DNA from: Octodonta nipae
Lineage: Eukaryota; Arthropoda; Insecta; Coleoptera; Chrysomelidae
Direction: 5' to 3'
NCBI GenBank assembly: GCA_034190945.1
Contig: CM067217.1
Span: forward strand, 170,944,352 to 171,008,351
Length of the DNA: 64,000 nucleotides
The position numbers and the translations under genes are program-made. The notes under the pieces are model-generated. The model saw only the letters and a list, made by a program, of their open reading frames with translations. It was not told the DNA's origin and did not search any database. Below are positions 32,430-43,683 of the stretch, piece after piece; positions within the stretch are counted from its first letter, which is position 1; each line of letters begins with the position of its first letter.

Positions 32430-33489
32430 CATTTTAAGAGTAAAAAGCGGTTTATCTCGATTTCTAGCACAACTACATGGCGCATGGAAAAAAGTTAAAT
32501 GACAAAGTTGCAGGTAATAAATTGTTTCACATAACCTCAATATTTAAGTGAAAAAAAAACAAGTTTTTGTTTTTTTATTTTTATCTTTTACAAAAACAAT
32601 GCGAAATTTGGTGAAAACTTACCCTTTTTTATCCCAAATACCGTGTGATTTTTTTTATTTAAAACATTTATTTTTCATCCTTATTTTGACTTAATATCGA
32701 AAAAGCACCCTAATATTCAATCGAAAATTCTCACGTCCAAATATCTTTTTTAAAAAATTCGAAATTTTTTTAATCGTTTTGTACAATTTTAAGCAATTTA
32801 TTAAAATTGTTACTTTAATTACTGAAAAAATGTAAGATTCCATTTTGCATTGATAAACAAAATGATAACAATTCTAAATATACTATATAATCTTCTATAA
32901 ATTATATATGTAGATGCCTATTTATTGCTTTTTTGAGATTATACTTTAGTGACCTATGGAAAATTTGTTCCCATCAAATGGTATTTCATAAAGAAGTGAC
33001 TAGGGGCTAGAAGGGTCCGGGCCTTTCTACTTAATTTTCGGATTGGAGTTTCTTTCGTTTCATTGCATTTTCTGAAAACATTTACCATAGAAATTTGTAT
33101 ATTTTTTACACCATCAGAAAGTAGAGATTTCAACGAACAAAAAGCAGATATTCTGACGGGAGAATTTTCGATTGAAAATTAGGATGCTTTTTCGATATTG
33201 AGTCAACATAATGTAAAAAAATAAATGTTTTAATTCAAAAAAAAAATACAGTATATTTGGGACATAAAAATGAAAATTTTCACATTTCGTGATTTTTTTT
33301 GTAAAAGAAAAATAAAAAACCAAAAAGTTGTTTTTTGAATTTTTCACATAAATTTTGAGGTTATGTGAAAAAAATGTAACACAAAAGTTATAGATTTTTT
33401 ATTACCTAAAACTGTGGCATATAAAGTTTTTCCATAGGACTTGTAGTTTTGCCGGAAATCGAGATAAACCGGTTTTTACCCTTAAAACC
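32430..33489. mobile_element. Non-autonomous element with about 330 bp inverted repeats
   Basis: Positions about 32432-32765 recur inverted at about 33155-33487. Paired phrases include AAAGCGGTTTATCTCG with CGAGATAAACCGGTTT, TCACATAACCTCAA with TTGAGGTTATGTGA, and ATATCGAAAAAGCA with its complement near 33190. The central 390 bp has no transposase. The plan matches a Tc1/mariner-type or foldback MITE. Confidence 0.8.
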
Positions 33490-36400
33490 CCACCCCCTTC
33501 CACTTCTCGACCAAATATCACAACTAAATTATTTAGAGTTGTTGTATTTTATTACTTTTCCAACGGGTTTCATTTTACTATTAACTGTTAATATTTTCTG
33601 TTCAATATATACACTTAACGCTTACAGTTAGGTCTCTTCTTAAAAGTATTTTTTAATTGTGTTATATCTTGTGAGACCTCTTTTTATACTATGGCGCTGC
33701 CTTCTTATCTATTAAGTCATTATAGTATGTCTATGTTACAATGTTTATGCCACTCTCAGTTTCCATATTACTAGGTATTGGAATATGTTCGATTTAACCT
33801 AACCTAATTTCTATATTTATTTCTTGTTGGTTGCTTATTCTCATACAGTTTGTCATTTTCTTGTTTCTTGTCATTCCGCAATCTTTTAGTTTTATTTCAC
33901 ATTTTCGTCAAATAATATTTTAGGTTCTGCTCGGTATCTGGAATCACTGGCTTGGTATCTGAATCACTGTTATGTCAGTTATATTTAACTTTTTTTGTTT
34001 ATGACCCACCCATAAATATTATGAAAAGCAGAGGACTCAAGCCCTTGTCTTATCCCTTCCTTAGTCACTGATGGTTACACACTATATATTCAAGTGAGAC
34101 GATTTTGTTTACGCTGTTATTTTCTTTATCACTTGCCTTCTATTAAATACTTCATTCCTTTACGAAAGCCACTGAGTGTGCCATCTAATCTCTCAATTGT
34201 CTTATCTCTTATACTTACGTCTTCTATTTTTTCATAGAATTTTATAGGTTTACTAAGCTGTGTGATTTAGGGAGGTGTGGATCATTACTGAAACGTTTCA
34301 ATGTTCTATATGATTGAAATGTTCCAAAAGTTTCTAATCACCATGTATCACTTTGAAACACAACATCAGACATCTCAGTTGTTCATTCGATCATTTGGTC
34401 TTCTCATGATACTAATGGTTTACGATAAAATCCGCAAGATACGACAACTAAAGTAACAAAACCCAACTACTGTTTAATCTTTTATTTGAATATCAGTTTT
34501 AACTGAAAATAAAAGATATTGATTGTATGTTCATAAAATTCATAAATTTATAACATTTTCATCATAACTCATAATAAAATTTTATAGTTTCTGTTTATAT
34601 GCACAAATGGTTCTCAATCGAATTGATATTTGAAATTGCTAGACACCATTAGATTATAATATAAAGTAAGAACATATTATAGCTTCGTAATTTTATAAAG
34701 CACCTTAACTATTTTCAATAAAATCCAGTTTCTAAACACACCAGCACCATATCTTTGTGTACCATAATATCACACTATGCTCTGTTCCATGACTAAGGTG
34801 TCAATCGCGTGGGGTATATGAAAGTGTAAGTTAACTTTAAAAGTCGTACAAGAAGAACCGACAATTTATTAAACAAAGCAGAAAATTACGACACAAGAAA
34901 ATCTCTAACTAAAGAATCACCTACACTGCTTTCTCCATTTCTTCCATTTGTTACTGCCCTAAAATTTTTAGTTTCATTTTGCTTTTAAATGGTATACTAA
35001 TATTCTATTATTACGCTTTATGCCACCAGATTATTACTTTAAGTGAGAAAAAAATTTCTACGGACCTGAAAAATAGATTAGATCATAGTACCCAAATATC
35101 GGGGAGAAAAATCGAATGCGTGTCCATTATAGATAAAAAACCCAACGCCATTTCATTCCAATCGGAAAGATTAAACGGGGTGCGCGCCAATATTGTCGAA
35201 GACACCGAACTCACATATTTTTGTGATTCCACGAGATATATCACTCTATTTCCGCACAATAGCTTGATATATCCATATGTCCTATCTTATAAATTGTATT
35301 CGATGGTTTTTCCACTAATATCTTTTCAACAAATACGAGTATATGTCTCGTTCAGGTTATCGAGTGGCGTTATGAACGGGTACCAATGCGATAGCGATAT
35401 TTTTGTAATATGACATTGCAAAGATATATTATAGGGAACACGGTTATATATCGTTTATCTTGATATATTTCAGTTTGTTTTTCTGTTTGTTGTTAAACTT
35501 GGAACGTTTACCTGATTAACTTTGATAAGCGTATTGTTTGTGTGAATATCCTCTTTTAGCGTTTTATAGTTCTGTGTAGGTCCTTAGTGATATGATTCAT
35601 TGCTTCATATCATCAAACTGTTGCGAAAACTGGAACATTTCAGTACGAGAGCAAATAATGCAAATCAAGCAGCCGTAAGGAAATGATCTTAAATATGCCC
35701 AGGCATAACGAAATTCAACTCGGCTGCAACTAGTGGTATTCAATTATCAACCTTAAAAAACTATTCAATAAAATATAATTCAGCAATTATTGTCGAACAA
35801 AAGTTTGGGCGCTTGATTTGATAGTACCTACAAAAGTGTGTGTTATTCCTTGTACGCAACTATGAATTTTAACTTATGATTATTAAAAAACAAAAAAGTT
35901 TGCGAGGGTGTTGTAACGTTCAGCTCCAAACCATCAGTGGCGAGTTAATGTTGATACAAGAAAAATAAAGTGCTTAGCTACTACAAATTTGTACTTATAG
36001 CAAGCATGTACCTCATTAGACAACATGGGTAAACATTTGATTTGAAATATAACATACTGGAATTTAAAGCCAAGGATCATGTACCGAGGAGACTTATTAG
36101 CACTTGTATGACTTTCGACCAAATCATTGACAAGCGTCCTCAATAGAAATCAGTGAAAGTATCTGAAGTAATTTTTCATCAACAATGTAAATTGCCAAAT
36201 TTAGTTGAAAATCTGCCTGGCGGAAATATGGGCCATGATAGGAGAAAGGACTTTAACATCTCTACAAAGCATGTTTCGAAAGTGTAGGCATCTTTTCGAA
36301 TAAGTTTATATTTAGTCCTAGAAGACTGGAAATGGACTTTGATGAGCTGGTCAGAAAGATAAATGGAATTCAGAAAGATAGATACCTAGGCAATGACCAA

Positions 36401-37375
36401 AGCTATGACTTGTCCCATATGTGTTGAACATATAATGTAAAAACAATCCAGGTAGGAAGGGAAATTGTTTAGAGAACCGGAGGCGAGAAGCTAGCTGATC
36501 GCCACTTTGAAGGACTTCCCCAGAAAGAAACACTTCTCCCAGAAGACAACATCCAAAAAAATAATTGCCGATGACTAGCTTAATAACAGATTGTGTTTAC
36601 CAGATTCAGATGGTGGGCGTTGTTATATACTTCGCTGTTGACAATACAAGAGGAATCATATGATGTTCATAAATAAGTAGAATTTCTATATCTTACTAGG
36701 TGAATAAAGATGATAATTATTTTAACATTAGGATTCACTCTGGCCGTAGTCTAGTGGAATTACTTCCGAACGTTTCATCCGCCGGACGTAGTTGATACCT
36801 CGCAGAATGCTAGAAGCAAATAGGACAACAGATCTTACCGAGATAATAGACGGGAAACTCAATGTTATAAATTGTCTTCAAAAATAACGACTAGCGCCCT
36901 CTACGACTTCCCTAGAAGTTGATTTTACCGGACAGAAACCTATACCATACTTTTTACCAAAAATAAAAAAGGAATCTACCTTACCTACATTTATTGTTTC
37001 AAAAAGTTCCACTAGATGACTGTACTACCGAAATAAAACTACCAACAGGAAATCAATTTTTATTTATATAAAAGAAATAAATACAGCTCAATATGTAGAC
37101 TTTAAGAAATAGAAAGTATAACAATATGCTATAGACAGATCACAAATATCTAAAAGACTTACATAGTATGAAAATATTACAACAAATAAATATTTTGCAT
37201 TATGACAACTCTTTGTTTTAACCTTTTAAATATAAGATATGTTTTAAAATTAAAGGCAAAAATGGGTACAAAAAACACTAAAATATTATAAATTTTATTG
37301 TTTTTTTACAAATGCTTCATTATGACCTTTATATCATACCTCTTTTACTGATAAAATTATAAATGTAACCCCGTT
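33490..37375. other. Long non-coding stretch
   Basis: No recognised gene or paired repeat. The longest plus-strand open frame (34979-35413, 144 codons, opening on TTG) has no recognised motif; see findings. Near 36745-36790 the phrases GTAGTCTAGTGG and GAACGTTTCATCC might be a decayed short retroelement, but the evidence is weak. Confidence 0.4.
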
Positions 37376-37910
37376 TTCGTATTACGACGCACAGAGGGGC
37401 ACGGTGCGTACCTTAGAACATAAAAATTGAAGGTGCATATTCTGTGCCTGTACAGCAAAACACACTGTGCTTGTGTAAATAGAGATAAATGGAACGTGCT
37501 TTAGTTCTTCAAATACATTACAAATGTCATTAATGAATGTCATTAATAAAAAGTTATCACAAAATAGGGAAACAAAGCACATTTAAATAAACTACTGCAT
37601 TTTTAAATATATTTGCCGCTTCATTATAAATAACTTTTTTTGCAAAATCACTGAAATAGACAATGCGGTATATTTTTCTCTCAGCTCATTTGAAATTAAA
37701 TTTTACATTTTTGAAGGCTGGTATAAAAAAAAATTCAAGATCAAATTGTCAGTGTCAAATTTTTTGACAAACAACAAATTTAAGATCAAAGCGAAATTTT
37801 TTTAGAAAAAACCTCGAAAACAACACTAAACGATTGACAACGACTCCAGACTCGAAGTTGAAACGTCTCCATACACAGATAAGTATTACACAATATACAA
37901 TACATTACTT

Positions 37911-38080
37911 ATATACAGGAATACTGGTTGATCATTTTGTAGACGTCTCTTTCTCTCAGAATAACTGTGAGGAAGAATCTCTGTACAGACAGCCAGTAAT
38001 TCGAGCAATTTTACGAAATTGCCTTACTACACTTTGTTCTACATATACAATTTTTAAATACTTATCTGTTGCAGGAAAAA
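37911..38080 (+). repeat. Dispersed repeat A, copy 2
   Basis: Partner of 29472-29640. Here one frame stays open through it (ILVDHFVDVSFSQNNCEEES, then LYRQPVIRAILRNCL). The other copy has the same frame with one stop, so a coding origin is possible but the substitutions are not clearly synonymous. Confidence 0.7.
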
Positions 38081-38280
38081 ATTTGGAGGAGAGAAAACCC
38101 AATGAACAGACAAAATAGATACATAATATATTACCGTGTTATGAACCTTCTGGTCGAGCAGGCAATTTGTAGTGGTAGCAAGATGCTTGGCGTTGATACT
38201 TTTATCTTTCTGTGCCACACAGTGCGCGTGTGTGTAATTGGAAAGCAACCACCACAGATCATACAAAGAGAAGCCACCAT

Positions 38281-38848
38281 CAGTGTGACCATATTTAAGT
38301 AATTTCGAAAAGATTGTTGAGGAGAGAAAACCCATGAATAGACAAAATGACCATATTTAGTAGAAAACTACTTTTTTGGTAGTTTTTAAATATATTTCTA
38401 GTGCTTTTGGTAGAAAAGAAATGTTTAGTAGATTTTAGTAGTTATTACTAAATATTTGCTCGAACCTCATATGAGAGAGCAAATTAATAAAAATTATGCA
38501 CACATATAAGAATAAGTTACAGTAATTAGTGATTTTGTCTCTTTATGTAAATACAGCGCCACCCATTGGATAATAGTCGTAAATCGTACATCATTGGATG
38601 TCGTCAAATTGGTGTCATTGTCGTTTTTAGAGCTTGTACCTTTATGCTCTAAGTAGTCGTCAGGCTTTAAACCTAAGAGCATGTACAGTCTGGAGATAGC
38701 CTGCACTGCAGGCTATCTCCAGAAGGTACATCCTCTAAGCTGTAAACGGGGGTAGATTTTTTAGTAGGTTTCTGCAAATACATTGGTAGATTCTAGTAAT
38801 TTTTTCTCATGTTGGCAGTGTTATTCTTTCTGAAATATGGTCACCCTG
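38281..38848. mobile_element. hAT-type MITE
   Basis: Left tip CAGTGTGACCATATTT and right tip AAATATGGTCACCCTG match as inverted repeats at 15 of 16 positions. The flanking 8 bp are GCCACCAT and GCCACCAC, an 8 bp target duplication with one change, as expected for hAT elements. Inside the left end a 50 bp satellite-like snippet is bracketed by a 12 bp duplication. Confidence 0.8.
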
Positions 38849-38935
38849 GCCACCACACAGTGTGCTATGCTGTGTAGGCACAGAGTACGCACGGTGCCTC
38901 TCTGTGCGTCGTAATTGGAAAAGGGCTTAAGTGAC

Positions 38936-41400
38936 TGATTTGTAACAAAAAGATCACTATATGAATTACTCAACAACCTCTATAAAAATGTTTACTCTTA
39001 CAATTATGTTTATTTCTTGATGTAAATGACGTAACAGCAGGTTCCATCACATCTGCAACTCCAGCTCAATAAGTTTCTTCAATTGTCATACTAAGAAGTT
39101 TCATCATATCGACTTTCTTAGGTTTTTATTGAATTTGGGGGTTTTTCTGTTTGTTCAACAGCTTCTATAAGAACATAATATATTATTTATACAATTTTGG
39201 CAAATTTCAATGTTTTACCTCTTATCATTGGTGGATTGACTTAATTAGGTACTACTTTGTTTTTCTACATACTATATAAAATTATCTTCTGCGCTTTTTG
39301 CATTACCTGAAATAAGAACATACAAAACCGAGTCCATTTACTGAGAGCAAACAATCAGTAATTTGACATTGTGTCCATTTCAAAATATACTTCACAAATC
39401 ACCTTTAGGTTTGCAGTAAAGAGCTCTGATGCCACAGTTTCTAGCATTTCCTGTTTTATTTATTGTAAAATGATGCCTAAAAACAATTATTAAATTAACC
39501 AATAAATACCATAACTCATTACCTGTTAGAGGTTTTATTTAAACCACTAGGACATGATCGGTATGATATTTCTTATTTTGTATACTCCAGCTATTACGTT
39601 TGCAAGACACCAAAACAGAAACCAATAAAATGTAATGGCCGACAGCATGGAAAACGTAATCACGCTTGCGCAACAAGTCTTGACGATCGATAATTACGTT
39701 TAGGATGGCGCCCTCAAGATGATTTTTTCTGAAACTTAAGCTTCTATAGAGTTTACAGAGGGCGCTCAAAAAGTGAACCGAATTCCCTGTATAAGTTTCC
39801 ACCCCCTGAATAGGACTGTCAAGGGCTGGAGCGTGGGTATTTAAGACAACCGGTGGGAGCGTAATCTGCCCTGAGTGGTCAGGGGGAAGTGAGTGGACTT
39901 TATCGTTTTAAGGATTGTTTGGGAATAACTATAGTCTTGCTTTTAAAAACAAATAAAGTGAAGTCTTTCGGTCATTTTAATTAAACTGAGCTCAAACAGA
40001 GTGCAATATGTTGTATATTTTAGAATTACACGGAAAATAAATCAACCACACTATGACCATAGTAATCATTTAGAAGTTGCATAGTCACTCGTTCTTTTCA
40101 CCTCTTAGTACTTTACGGAACGCCTATTATTATTTACAACATACTGATTACAATTGTGAACAACAGATTACGGCTAGTACGACGTACAGTTAATGTTAAT
40201 TGCCAATAGAGTTCACGTGTTAAGAGACTTTACATGCAAAAGTAGTGAATAATTACCGACAAGCCCTCATATTAAAAAGGCTTCGTTGGGCAAAGATTAA
40301 TTAATATTTCATTTTCTCGCTTTTGTGTTCAACTTACGTAATTTTCACGAGCCTCGTTTCACCCTCTAACGTCATCTAATGCATACTTATGCAAAAAGGT
40401 TCTTTAAACCTTGGAAATGAGGTTGCTGTTTCCGTTGCGTCGTAGTTTTGAAATCATAATTAATTAACGATTGCCTTAGTACGAAGCTGTTTCGGTGCAC
40501 TGAAGCACCTTCGCCGAGTTCAAAGAAAACTTCACTAGTTTACAAAGTTGAATAATTTGTGTGTATTCAGTAAGAGAAACCGTTGGGAAACTAATATTCT
40601 GGTAACAGTTGGTAACTAGTCAGGAACTTTTTGCGGATTCTTACAAAAACATTGGAACTACTCAATGTTATTTTATTTGTTTGAATCTCATTTTTGGAAA
40701 TATTACATACTTCTTAAGACATATCAAATATAAGTTGAAATCAGCAGCAACATTGTGTATGAGACATTGAAGATCCATATTGCACGTATTGAAAAAGTTT
40801 CAATGTGTTATATAAAAATACTTGTTATTACTGTGGGCACATTTATTATTTAAATTATACTTAATTAAACCATAATACAGGAATTCGAAAACAACGAATA
40901 CGGGAATTTATTAACGTTGTTTATTTTTATAATTTTTTAAAAATTACATAAGAGTAGACTTAAGTTTACTGTAGAATCAATACGGGAACTTAAGCATACT
41001 AGTTAGTATGAATATAAGTTCTGGATATTATATGTAAACTTCATAAAAATTTAACTATTTTAAATTAAATTGTTTTGGTATAACATATATACTATAGTAA
41101 GGAACAAATGATTAAAATTTGGTAAGGTTTGGTGAATGTTATTTCATGTTAACCTTTTCATAACAATTAATATTTTTTGCGTATTTTTTTTCAATTTAGC
41201 AAGAAACAAACTGTTTGTGGGTTCCAAAATCGATGTTTAGTAATTCTAGTATGTTTACGTCGAATGTATCGCCAGCTAAGTGAATTTAAAAGAGTTTGAA
41301 AATTTGGTTTACGAGAGGCGGGTTTTTAATTTCGAGAAATCGCTAACCGTACGAATAGAAAATCAACTAGTGTTATGAGATGTTGTCAAGCGTAGTCTGA
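38936..41400. other. Non-coding stretch with a possible LTR fragment
   Basis: Around 39707-39767 GGCGCCCTC and GAGGGCGCTC form an inverted pair next to CCTGTATAAG, perhaps a small DNA element. From about 39800 to 40020 the order GGTATTTAAG, GC-rich stretch, then AACAAATAAAGTGAAG resembles promoter and polyadenylation parts of a solo LTR, without a partner copy to prove it. The remainder to 41400 shows nothing. Confidence 0.3.
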
Positions 41401-41429
41401 TAATACCCAAAATTGGTGAAGGACACCGC

Positions 41430-41810
41430 TGAGGCACAGATAAAGTTCCCGTCTAAGACGTATGTCCTTTAGCGGCCGATTTTCGACAATTTGAAATTTG
41501 GCAGATGAGTGGTTAGGAGAACAAGGCAATCTTATAAGTATTCGAACGATTTACTGCCGTATAAGGTCTCTTGTACCATTATCGACGATATTGTGCTACC
41601 TCTGACCGCTTATCATCTTCGGCAACGACTACAGTCGTGAAGAGAACGACAACATTGGAATGTGGAATGGCTTTAGATCTGAAGAATATCCATTCTGCTT
41701 GGGTGAACATGGTGGCCGAAAGGGTTAGATGACGTCAAGAAGAAAGACGGCAACCTTAATTTGATATTGAGGGACATTTACACCGAAAAGTAGACGTTAT
41801 GTCCTAATCA
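41430..41810 (+). pseudogene. Tc1-like transposase remnant
   Basis: Reading across at least two frame breaks, translation gives ADEWLGEQGNLISIRTIYCR IR, then LTAYHLRQRLQ, CREHNNI, and RSEEYPFCLGEHGG. The order fits Tc1 transposases: a second helix-turn-helix (EW....N.IS.RT...R.R), the LT..H...RL.W.. linker, then the first catalytic block normally read as SDESRF.LG..DGR, here degraded to EEYPFCLGEHGG. The first catalytic aspartate is lost. Ends of the element were not found. Confidence 0.55.
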
Positions 41811-42341
41811 CTGCCACTTTTATTCTCCATGAATCCTCTTAAAATATTGAAGAATAGAAATATATTTAGTCGAGGTCTATAATTGGCCGAAAATTTTCAG
41901 ATTTGATAATTTTTAATTTTATGTTTTCGTCCTTTGTATTTTGGCGCCAACTGAATGTTTGAAAAGGTATATATTTTTGTTGTCGTTTGGTTGTCAAATG
42001 GCGTCAGAACAGCTTTGTTTCCTTATAACAGGAACACGTCACGTAATATTAAACAGATAACTATATTGAAATATACATTCACATATACTACACCGAACAA
42101 GTTGTTGTCAACTGACCTACTTTCTTTCATTTAATGCTGTGAGAGGGTTTTTCAAAGGCAGCTAGTATTACCTGTTTTTCAAAAATCATTGTGAGAGGAT
42201 AAAACCGAAATGAGCATCCAAAATGAAAGAATAATATTCTAGATAAGCTTATGCCATTTATAAATAGAGTAGTTAGTTCGTTGAATAGAGTATCGGATAT
42301 AGATATTTTGGTGGTTGTACAGATTTATTCGAGGATAATAA
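41811..42341. other. Non-coding spacer
   Basis: Nothing recognised between the Tc1 remnant and the Harbinger-type MITE. Confidence 0.4.
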
Positions 42342-42344
42342 TTA

Positions 42345-42539
42345 CACAGCTCTACAAAGAAAAAAGTGGAGAGTGTATTTTTTCATGGTGAGCACGAATC
42401 TGCTTCCAGAATTTCCTGAAGACTGAAAATTTAGGGAGCAATTCTGAAAGCAGATTTGTACTCAGCATGACAAAAAACTTTGAAAACCATATACAGCATG
42501 TAAAATACTTTCCACTTTTTTTTTCTTTGTAGCCCTGTG
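42345..42539. mobile_element. Harbinger-type MITE, 195 bp
   Basis: Left CACAGCTCTACAAAGAAAAA and right complement ending AGCCCTGTG pair closely, with further inner pairing (CTGCTTCCAGAATT against the complement of AATTCTGAAAGCAG). TTA flanks both sides, a 3 bp target duplication typical of PIF/Harbinger elements. The short minus-strand frame across it is fortuitous. Confidence 0.75.
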
Positions 42540-42542
42540 TTA

Positions 42543-43683
42543 TTTGGTTACAAGTAATTTTGCACCAAAAGCGACAAGAAAAAATTAATTGAACAGAAGT
42601 ATTGTGGATAATATATTGATTCTCACGCGACATTAAATATCAGTCTACTGTTTTGATAAGTATAAACATGTTCCTACAGTTATTTGTATTTATTTTATGA
42701 ATCTGTTACTAAAAATACATTTCTCTACCAACTAACAAAACATTAAACACGAGTCACAAACCTGAGATGCTAAAAGACAACATTTCGTTTGTAAATGAAA
42801 AGAAAATAGAAACAAAGATTAACGTTCTACTTACGTTTGTTTGCTTTGGAATTTCTCTCTGCACTCCTGTTGTGTTTCCAGAGACAATTCATGACCCATA
42901 ACTAGCAAAAAACGTAGAAGCTGCAGGAAACTCTGCTGCTCTACTATTTATTTTATTGCATTTTATGAGCTCATAAACAACTACAATGAATTGAACTCCG
43001 TTGTTTTTGTTTCTGCATCATAGGAATTATTGTAGTGAATTCGGAGATTTTATTTCATTGTTAGCCGAATATGTTAGAATTTATTGGGAATTCACATCCT
43101 TTAGAAAAGTGCGGACACACCTGTAGTATAACAAGACTTGAGTTAGAAGGACAGTACCTTTATGGCTAATTGCGAGAAATTGAAAGCATTTTAGTGTACA
43201 ATAATAAAGAATATTGATCGATCTCTACCACTTACAACAATTTTCTGGAGTAATCCTGTGTCAAGGAAACTTTTGTTTTTAGTTCAATGTATTCTTACTA
43301 AACTAAACCAATCATGACAACAAAACTTTCGGAAATTATTAATGATGTTAATTTTTATGAAAGTTTGCTGATTACACATTTGTGCATGTAAGACAATTGT
43401 AGAATCCGTAAGGAAACTTAAGCATATTAGTTACTATGAACATAAATTTTGATACTATGTGTAAACATAAAAAATTTAAATACTAACTAAATAATTATTG
43501 GAACAAATAAAAAAAACAAATTACTTACAAAGTACTTGCTCAAACTGAACTTGTAGAAATGAGCATTTTATACGATATGCCTAGCTATGATGACAGTGAT
43601 TTGAACGTCCCCGTTGTTGCGATACACGTCCTAAGTAAATTAAAATCTGAATTTAAATTTAATGTTAGTAAAAACACTTTTTT
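42543..43683. other. Non-coding spacer
   Basis: No gene or paired repeat found. Confidence 0.4.

Larger units (their letters stand above)
37365..38935. mobile_element. Composite flanked by inverted ends, possibly piggyBac-like
   Basis: The end TTACGACGCACAGAGGGGCA near 37382 pairs with the complement of GTGCGTCGTAA near 38906; the match extends outward through TTTTC to CCC, and TTAA follows the right tip (a GTAA precedes the left). CCC tips next to TTAA suggest a piggyBac-type MITE. Nested inside are repeat A copy 2, two satellite-like snippets and a hAT MITE. No transposase is visible. Confidence 0.5.

Noticed and set aside
36741..36800. tRNA or tRNA-derived short element (TAGTCTAGTGG as an A box)
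   Set aside because: No matching B box (GGTTCGANTCC) at the expected distance and no cloverleaf that I can draw.
42352..42633. 93-codon minus-strand frame as a gene
   Set aside because: It runs through both arms of the 195 bp MITE and has no coding features.
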